Shown here: in pieces, positions 52,601 through 61,600 of the stretch | Position numbering within the stretch: position 1 is the first letter of the stretch | Layout: each line of letters begins with the position of its first letter | DNA from: Haliclystus octoradiatus | Lineage: Eukaryota; Cnidaria; Staurozoa; Stauromedusae; Haliclystidae | DNA: 64,000 bases | Direction: 5' to 3' | NCBI GenBank assembly: GCA_916610825.1 | Contig: OU744452.1 | Coordinates: forward strand, 12,814,110 to 12,878,109 | Notes under the pieces: model-generated | The model's database searches: none | Told to the model about the DNA's origin: nothing | What the model saw: the letters and a program-made list of their open reading frames with translations, nothing else | Made by a program: the position numbers and the translations under genes

Positions 52601-55600
52601 TCATTATCTACGTTGACTCCATTGGTTATTCCAACAATGAGTAGCTTGTATTCATCTTTTAATGGCAGTGAAACATTGGAGACTGTATCATCAATAGACA
52701 CATCTTTTAACGCAAGTAATCCTGCAATTGCATCTACTGCAGTATCTGAAAGAAATGGATCTATTGTACAATCATCATTTACGTTGACTCCATTGGTTAT
52801 TCCAACAATGAGTAGCTTGTATTCATCATTTAATGGCAGTGAAACATTGGAGACTGTATCATCAATAGACACATCTTATAATGCAAGTATGCCTGCAATT
52901 GCATCTACTGCAGTATCTGAAAGAAATGGATCTATTGTACAATCATCATTTACGTTGACTCCATTGGTAATTCCAACAATGAGTAGCTTGTATTCATCAT
53001 TTAATGGCAGTGAAACATTGGAGACTGTATCATCAATAGACACATCTTATAACGCAAGTGTGCCTGCAATTGCATCTACTGCAGTATCTGAAAGAAATGG
53101 ATCTATTGTACAATCATCATTTATGTTGACTCCATTGGTTATTCCAACAATGAGTAGCTTGTACTCATCATTTAATGGCAGTGAAACATTGGAGACTGTA
53201 TCATCAATTGACACATCTTTTAACGCAAGTATGCCTGCAATTGCATCTACTGCAGTTTCTGCAGGAAATGGATCTATTGTACAATCATCATTTAAGTTGA
53301 CTCCATTGGTTATTCCAACAATGAGTAGCTTGTACTCATCATTTAATGGCAGTGAAACATTGGAGACTGTATCATCAATAGACACATCTTTTAACGCAAG
53401 TGTGCCTGCAATTGCATCTACTGCTGTATCTGAAAGAAATGGATCTATTGTACAATCATCATTTACGTTGACTCCATTGGTTATTCCAACAATGAGTAGC
53501 TTGTACTCATCATTTAATGGCAGTGAAACATTGGAGACTATATCATCAATAGACACATCTTTTAACGCAAGTGTGCCTGCAATTGCATCTACTGCTGTAT
53601 CTGAAAGAAATGGATCTATTGTACAATCATCATTTACGTTGACTCCATTGGTTATTCCAGCAATGAGTAGCTTGTATTCATCATTTAATGGCAGTGAAAC
53701 ATTGGAGACTGTATCATCAATAGACACATCTTTTAACGCAAGTAATCCTGCAATTGCATCTACTGCAGTATCTGAAAGAAATGGATCTATTGTACAATCA
53801 TCATTTACGTTGACTCCATTGGTTATTCCAACAATGAGTAGCTTGTATTCATCATTTAATGGCAGTGAAACATCGGAGACTGTATCATCAATAGACACAT
53901 CTTATAACGCAAGTATGCCTGCAATTGCATCTACTGCAGCATCTGAAAGAAATGGGTCTATTGTACAATCATTATCTACGTTGACTCCATTGGTTATTCC
54001 AACAATGAGTAGCTTGTATTCATCTTTTAATGGCAGTGAAACATTGGAGACTGTATCATCAATAGACACATCTTTTAACGCAAGTAATCCTGCAATTGCA
54101 TCTACTGCAGTATCTGAAAGAAATGGATCTATTGTACAATCATCATTTACGTTGACTCCATTGGTTATTCCAACAATGAGTAGCTTGTATTCATCATTTA
54201 ATGGCAGTGAAACATTGGAGACTGTATCATCAATAGACACATCTTATAATGCAAGTATGCCTGCAATTGCATCTACTGCAGTATCTGAAAGAAATGGATC
54301 TATTGTACAATCATCATTTACGTTGACTCCATTGGTAATTCCAACAATGAGTAGCTTGTATTCATCATTTAATGGCAGTGAAACATTGGAGACTGTATCA
54401 TCAATAGACACATCTTATAACGCAAGTGTGCCTGCAATTGCATCTACTGCAGTATCTGAAAGAAATGGATCTATTGTACAATCATCATTTATGTTGACTC
54501 CATTGGTTATTCCAACAATGAGTAGCTTGTACTCATCATTTAATGGCAGTGAAACATTGGAGACTGTATCATCAATAGACACATCTTATAACTCAAGTGT
54601 GCCTGCAATTGCATCTACTACTGTATTTGAAAGAAATGGATCTATTGTAGAGTCATCATTTAAGTTGACTCCATTGGTTATTCCAACAATGAGTAACTTG
54701 TACTCATTATTTAATGGCAGTGAAACATTGGAGACTGTATCATCAATAGACACATCTAATAACGCAAGTGTGCCTGCAATTGCATCTACTGCTGTATCTG
54801 AAAGAAATGGATCTATTGTACAATCATCATTTACGTTGACTCCATTGGTTATTCCAACAATGAGTAGCTTGTATTCATCATTTAATGGCAGTGAAACATT
54901 GGAGACTGTATCATCAATAGACGCATCTTATAACGCAAGTGTGCCTGCAATTGCATCTACTGCTGTATTTGAAAGAAATGGATCTATTGTACAATCATCA
55001 TTTAAGTTGACTCCATTGGTTATTCCAACAATGAGTAGCTTGTACTCATCATTTAATGGCAGTGAAACATTGGAGACTGTATCATCAATAGACACATCTT
55101 ATAACGCAAGTGTGCCTGCAATTGCATCTACTGCTGTATTTGAAAGAAATGGATCTATTGTACAATCATCATTTAAGTTGACTCCATTGGGTATTCCAAC
55201 AATGAGTAGCTTGTACTCATCATTTAATGGCAGTGAAACATTGGAGACTGTATCATCAATAGACACATCTTTTAACGCAAGTGTGCATGCAATTGCATCT
55301 ACTGCTGTATCTGAAAGAAATGGATCTATTGTACAATCATCATTTACGTTGACTCCATTGGTTATTCCAACAATGAGTAGCTTGTATTCATCATTTACTG
55401 GCAGTGAAACATTGGAGACTGTATTATCAATAGACACATCTTATAACGCAAGTATGCCTGCAATTGCATCTACTGCAGTATCTGAAAGAAATGGATCTAT
55501 TGTACAATCATTATCTATGTTGACTCCATTGGTTATTCCAACAATAAGTAGCTTGTATTCATCATTTAATGGCAGTGAAACATTGGACACCGTATTATCA

Positions 55601-58600
55601 ATAGAAACTTCTTTCAACGCAAGTATGCCTGCAATTGCATCTACTGCTGTATCTGAAAGAAATGGATCTATTGTTCAATCATCATTTACGTTGACTCCAT
55701 TGGTTGTTCCAACAATGGGTAGCTTGTATTCATCATTTAATGCTAGTGGAACACCGGGGATGATATCAATAGTTCTTCTAACATCTTCCTATCCAACATC
55801 ATATGATGGAACTCCTACTTTTGTCTTAACCCTGTCGCAGCTTGATTCTAGTTTGTATTCTAGTTTGTCTTCGGATAGATCCAATCTTTTTACAAGCAGG
55901 AATATTTCAAATTCTGAAATAAATACCTCGTGGACTTCAGTTATTGACCCTTCTTCTCCAGAAGTTTCATCATCGTCTGTCTCAATTTCCATTATCCCTT
56001 CGGTATTTCCACCATTGTCTGCTATTATTGCAATGGAATTACGCATCCAGCCTTCTTTGTCAGTTTCATCTGATTCATTTGTTATTGAACTGGAAAGTAA
56101 AATTTTAGCAGCTTTTTCTGCTGGGTTGTTAAAGCCAAGAGTAGTGAGACAGCTGGATTCTAGTTCGGAGGAAGAATACAACAACACATTTGCGTTGAAG
56201 ATGTACCACTCCACAAGAACTCGTAAGAGGAGAGCAACACAGAATATTGCTGTGCAGGTGAGCTCAATACACATCTGCTTGCAATTAGAAACTTTGCACT
56301 ATAATGGATAATTTGTGTTTCCTTTTCTAGTTATCATGCGCAATCATTTTCTCTTTTTCATTGGCCTTCTTCATGAATACCAGCAGTTTTACCCACGTTG
56401 CTGGGTTAATTTTGGCCAAATAAAACCTTTCTTTAGTGACTTTGTCTGTTTATCAAGACAAACAAGTAATACTTGTAGAATATATTCTAAATGGAATTGT
56501 AGAACACGTGAACTTTAATATCAAACAATAGAAACGCGACGCAACAGAGGTGTCGTAGCATGACGTATCCAAAAAGCAAAATAAAATCAGTGCGTGCAAA
56601 ATGACATCTCCTTTCGATACGCAAAGCAAAGGGAAACTTTGAAAAAATACAAAGCTTGTTAGGTATAACTATTTGCAATTATCTATCAGATGATATGCTA
56701 TTTGATTCATTTGGTTTTGAAATGGCAGAGAACATCGCAAAAATCCACCGCAATCACACATACGTAAAGACATCCGCACTTATTGGTATATATTTTATTT
56801 TATTTCTTATTGCAGATTATCGAACTAATAAGAAACAGCGCTGATCCACAACTTGCTTCAGTGAACTTTCTTCTATTAAATGGTAGTCAACCAATTGATG
56901 CCTCCACAGCATCTGCTGTTTTTAATAGATTGATGTTGTGGGAACTAGATACATTTCTTGGTTATCCGGTAAGACAATCACAGTTGTTTATAACTTTGTA
57001 TTCTTATATTGTATTGCATGTTGATGTCAAATATACCAAAACGCATATTATTTCAATTTCTTGCTCTGATCTTTAGATCTTTGATCAGTGCGATAACACT
57101 GTATAAAATTGTAGTAAAAACTTGCTAGCTTCTCTCTCATTACATCTATCCAAATTTCTCATTATTTGTTTGCTTTTTTCCTGAAACTCTTTATGGCGAT
57201 AATCAACATTTTGGGGCATCATGATTTCTTGACAATAGATCATCTAAGAATAAAAATCGCAAAGCGAGACTTTTAATTCGTTTCTAAGGAATGTAGTGCA
57301 AATACTAGAAGGAATTATTTGTACGGATTATTAATCTTTGCAAGTTTATTTGAATTTTGTACATTTGAAAGAAAAAATATTTTCACGTCATAGCTCTGCA
57401 TGATAGCTTGTGTAATAATCAGATATAACTCAGCAAAAGTCAATATAACCATGTTTTATATATATACTTCCAATTGTCATATTACATAACTATCATTTAT
57501 ATACTATTTTATATTGAAAGATAGCAACAAAAATCTCAAACTACAAAAAATACAACTTTTTTGTCGCTACTTTTCACTCTGAAATGTTTTACAAAGAAAC
57601 TTTTGGTCAATATACTATTTTCGTTTAGAACATATCGAGGATCTGCTACGATTTATTCTTGCAATTTGATTGGTTAACGCCAATAACGCCATTTCACGAT
57701 AGCCGAGCTTGACCCCGTCGATTTCAAGAAATTTATGAATTACAAAACAACCGATAATTATTTAAATATGGCATTATAAACTGGCAAGTAATAAAAAGTA
57801 AAAAGCAAATACAGTGAATATCTGAGGAGTCATATACAATTTCATTGAGTTACTGTTTCATGCAGTTTCTCAATTGTTCAAAATAAATCAAATGGCTCTG
57901 GGTGAAATATCTGAGCTAGTAAACAGAAATTTTTTAAGTGTATAGAAATATTTTGCAAAAAATTAACAATTCAAAAACAATTTGCCCAAATTTTACAGTA
58001 TTGATGATTGTGAAAACATAAGATAACATAACTTCATTTCTTTAATACATCCCCTCATCCTTTTATGGCCAATTTTTGCAAGTTCCTAGATATGAGTATA
58101 AAAACTAAATTGCTGGCGTAGAAAAATAAGCTTTTCGTAAACTACCAAAACCATAACATAGGGCTGCACAAAATCAACCGCTAAAATTTCAAATAATTAA
58201 ACCATTTCTCCAAATGAAGGTTAGCAACATTTTAAAAAGTTGTCATAAATTCAATAATCTGCTCTTTTAAACAGGCAATTAGCAAACATTTAGTCAATAA
58301 ATCTATCATTGTTTCATTTCTTTCTTCACGTTCACGGCTTCTTACGAAATTCTTCAAATTATAGGTAAGAAACATTTTCTTTCCATTTTAAGTTTTCCAA
58401 TTCAGTTTTCCATAAAGAATAACACGCATAAAAAATAGAAAATATTGTTCAAAGATAAGAATCCATGACTATGTATATGTAAGAAAACGATGTTAAGCAT
58501 CCATTCTTTTAATATCAAGAAGATAAATATAAATTTCTCGATATCAATTTTTCCTCGAAGCTTTTAGTTGAATTAAAAAAAGGCAAGCGTGCAGCTCTCG

Positions 58601-61600
58601 ACTCAGCTTTCTTCCTGTGACGTCACGAAAATAGGAGAATTACATACTTGATCATGGATTGAAAGATCAGAAAATGCTCTGAAAAAACGTCCCCAACAGT
58701 CACAACTCGGGGCTGGCTATGTTCTCAACCAAATAGTTCATACTTTCCGTGAACTATGGGCGGCTCGTAATTTTCTGATGCCTTCTCGTTTTCTCCTTAC
58801 GTGCCTCTCGTGGTGCTATCAGAGCATAGTTCACGGAAAGTATGAACTATTTGTTTATTTTTATCATCCTCGTTTAGATATGACCTATATAAAATAGAAC
58901 GTTCTATCATGAGGTCTGGCGTTGTAATTGTTCATTTTCATTATAATTATTATAACAATCACTGTCAATCAGCAAATTGATGCTGGATGCAGGGTTTCAT
59001 TATAGAATAAATTGGTTTACAGAACGACATGGTAATTTACAATTTGATTGCAAATAGTTCCTATTTGTTTGGAATTCTAGGATAAACGTTTTTTTTATTC
59101 ATGGCGAAATTTAGCGATCAAATTCTTTCAGAGGCTCATAGTATTAAGAGCATTGAGATTGATTCAAAATTAAAATTGAAATTAAATTCATTGATTCAAA
59201 AGTCGAACGACCTTCCATAATGTAAACAGTCTTGGTCCCGAATTTCTTTTTGCACGTTTGTAAATGTTTTTATTCATATTTACTACACGAGAAATGTTGT
59301 AAGACACAAGTGAAGCGTTGAAATCTCGAGCCTCCGAGATTGGTGTGGTAACCATGGTGGTAATCCTACAAGTGTCACAGCCAGTTACCCTTTATAGAAA
59401 CATTCTTTCAGCGGGAAATACACCCACAAAGCTGGAAAACAGTATGTTTTCGAATTTGCTTAATCTGTTACTCAAACTATAGTAGTAGTAGTAGCAGCAG
59501 TAATGGCAGTATAAACAGTCACGTTATAGGAATGTGCCGTTCCTCTTTCGCCTAACATATTTGCTACACAAAAAACGCCACAAATCACGGTCATACCTAG
59601 CTGACAAAGAAACTTGTAAATAAGACAATTCACGATACAAATCATTATGAAAAGATACTACTTGCCCATAGCCCCGTCGAAACATCTTCTTCGGTTGCCA
59701 GTGAAGGATGTCATGCAGCGGTTGAGGGACATATATACGTCTTTGATCTCTCGATGTGATCTAAAAAAGACATCTGACGTTGGTGAACAATAGCAGAAGC
59801 AGAAGGGGAAAGTTTCCTAAGTTTAGCAGTAGAAAGTATAAGTTGGGCCAATGCTGTATCAATGGTATATCAATACTGTATTAATAAAAAAGTCAACGAA
59901 AAAATGTTCAAATTTTTATTCATATTAACAAACAACGTTTCGATTGCATCATGCAATCATTTTCAAGTTAAAGGGTAACCGTAAACATAAACGGCTGTTG
60001 GAAAACATTTAAGGGATGCCCATAACTTGGACACAAAAAACAATGACATTTTATCATTTTTTAAAGTTTTGTCTCGTGGTAAAACAAAATTTGACTGCTT
60101 AATAAAAGAGATGGTATTCATTGCAAAAATTGAACCGTCGCTTAATACACAAAAGGATTCTTTAAAGGCCCTAGTGTTTAAATAGATGTTTTTTGTCAAT
60201 TTTATTTATTCTTTTATTTTGTATTACTATATTATTATCCTTTGTATATTGTCTTAAATTAACCCTTATAAATAGTCCTATAATAACTTTCACCCTTTAA
60301 CTTGAAAATGATTGCATGATGCAATCGAAACATTGTTTGTTAATATGAATAAAAATTTAAACATTTTTTCGTTGACTTTATTTATTAAATTAACACCAAA
60401 GAAGCTTTTTATAAAAATACTGCATTAATAGCATATATATTTGCAGTAATTTACAGATAAAATAACTATTAGTCATGGATCAACAAGCAGGTCAATATGG
60501 AAATAAAATGAAATCCAGCAATTTGATTGGTTGAACAGTGGTCAATTCTAAAGTTGTGTTGATGACTACGTGTTTTTTCAACCGTTTTTGCATAAAGATA
60601 CGACAGATAATTCTGTCCTTGATATATTAAATACATCAAAATTCAAATAACGATTACATTTTTCAACATTGAATGGAAAATTGACCTGTTAATTATTGAT
60701 TAAAACAGATACTGGTCACAGGCTCGATAAATGTTGGCATAATGACCTCTCCGGACTTCGGTCATTGTCAACCGATATTCATCTTCACAGTTCATTAAAT
60801 GAAAACTTGTTTTTCCGTACATAATGCTACATGTAATACATTTAATATCGATCGCTTTCTGATATAAATAAGTAATATTATACTTCATCTGTATAGAGTT
60901 TTTCACGGGTTCCCAATGAGCCCCTTAAGAATTATTTAAAGAAAAGATTGATAACCCGGGTGATGTATTTTGGAAAGACCGTGACACAGGGAGGTATTAT
61001 TATACCAAAAGCCATCTATTTACAAGAGTCGGAACAATTATGCCATTTTTGTTTCTTTTGGCCTGGACCAAAGCATGTTTTTAATAGTGCGCATGTGCAG
61101 GAAAATGTTGGGTGTGTTTTTCAGCCATTTTGACACTGTGTGAAATGGTTTGCGATCGTCTACTTCTATGTATACTATGTTATCGATTTCATCAGCATGT
61201 CGCTCAAGAGTAAATATACAGATCAATGCTAATGAAATTGCTAATTACATGAAAAAGGAGTTTTTTGATTACATCTTACGCTCTACGCTGATTCTTTGCA
61301 GTCAAAGACTTCTGTTTCTAGTTCTTGTCCCCAGTTGGAATAGTCAACAATACTATTATTTCGATTATTATTGCGTCCATTAATTTAACAATTAATCATT
61401 AATCATGTTTGTTCTCAATGATAAAAGTTATATTTTTTCGCACGTTTCACTTGAAATGATTGAGAACCTGTTTACGAAAGAACAAAAATGGCGTCCAAAA
61501 ATCACGTGACTGGCATCTGTACAATAGGATACGATAGCGGCACATGAAAGCGTGTCCCAACTCTTATTTGTTGCAAATATAGTTGGCTCTGGTTATACCA

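Larger units (their letters stand above)
32503..55738 (+). repeat. Coding tandem array: 171-bp (57-aa) unit, 135 copies plus a diverged first copy
   Basis: Taking each unit to start at NGSETLETVSSIDTSFNAS, the array runs from 32,657 to 55,738. That is 23,082 bases, or 135 x 171 minus three 3-base deletions (QSSF to QSF, near 36,360, 38,580 and 42,000) plus one 6-base insertion (near 45,665). The arithmetic closes exactly. A diverged copy with SSIDISLSANMPAIAITALS precedes it (32,503-32,656). Variable unit positions are 16 (F/Y), 20 (M/V/N/F/I), 23 (I/V), 37-41 (QSSFT, LSLST, QSLST) and 49 (T/K/L/A). Canonical sequons are N1, N17 and N32. Units at both ends are the most diverged, as expected for arrays homogenised by unequal exchange. 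Confidence 0.95.

Noticed and set aside
32488..55437. Dozens of minus-strand open frames of 74-397 codons with a repeating acidic sequence
   Set aside because: They mirror the sense repeat unit and break at a common synonymous or conservative sense variant. The sense frame has splice sites, a signal peptide exon and a membrane anchor, and the antisense frames have none.
32503..55738. CRISPR-like or satellite interpretation of the 171-bp tandem array
   Set aside because: There are no repeat-spacer alternations. The unit length resembles alpha-satellite, but the array is a continuous open frame with in-frame indels and flanking coding exons, so it is protein-coding.
59963..60199. 78-codon minus-strand open frame inside the 59.9-60.4 kb element
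   Set aside because: It lies within a short inverted-repeat element, is too small for a transposase and has no recognisable motif.
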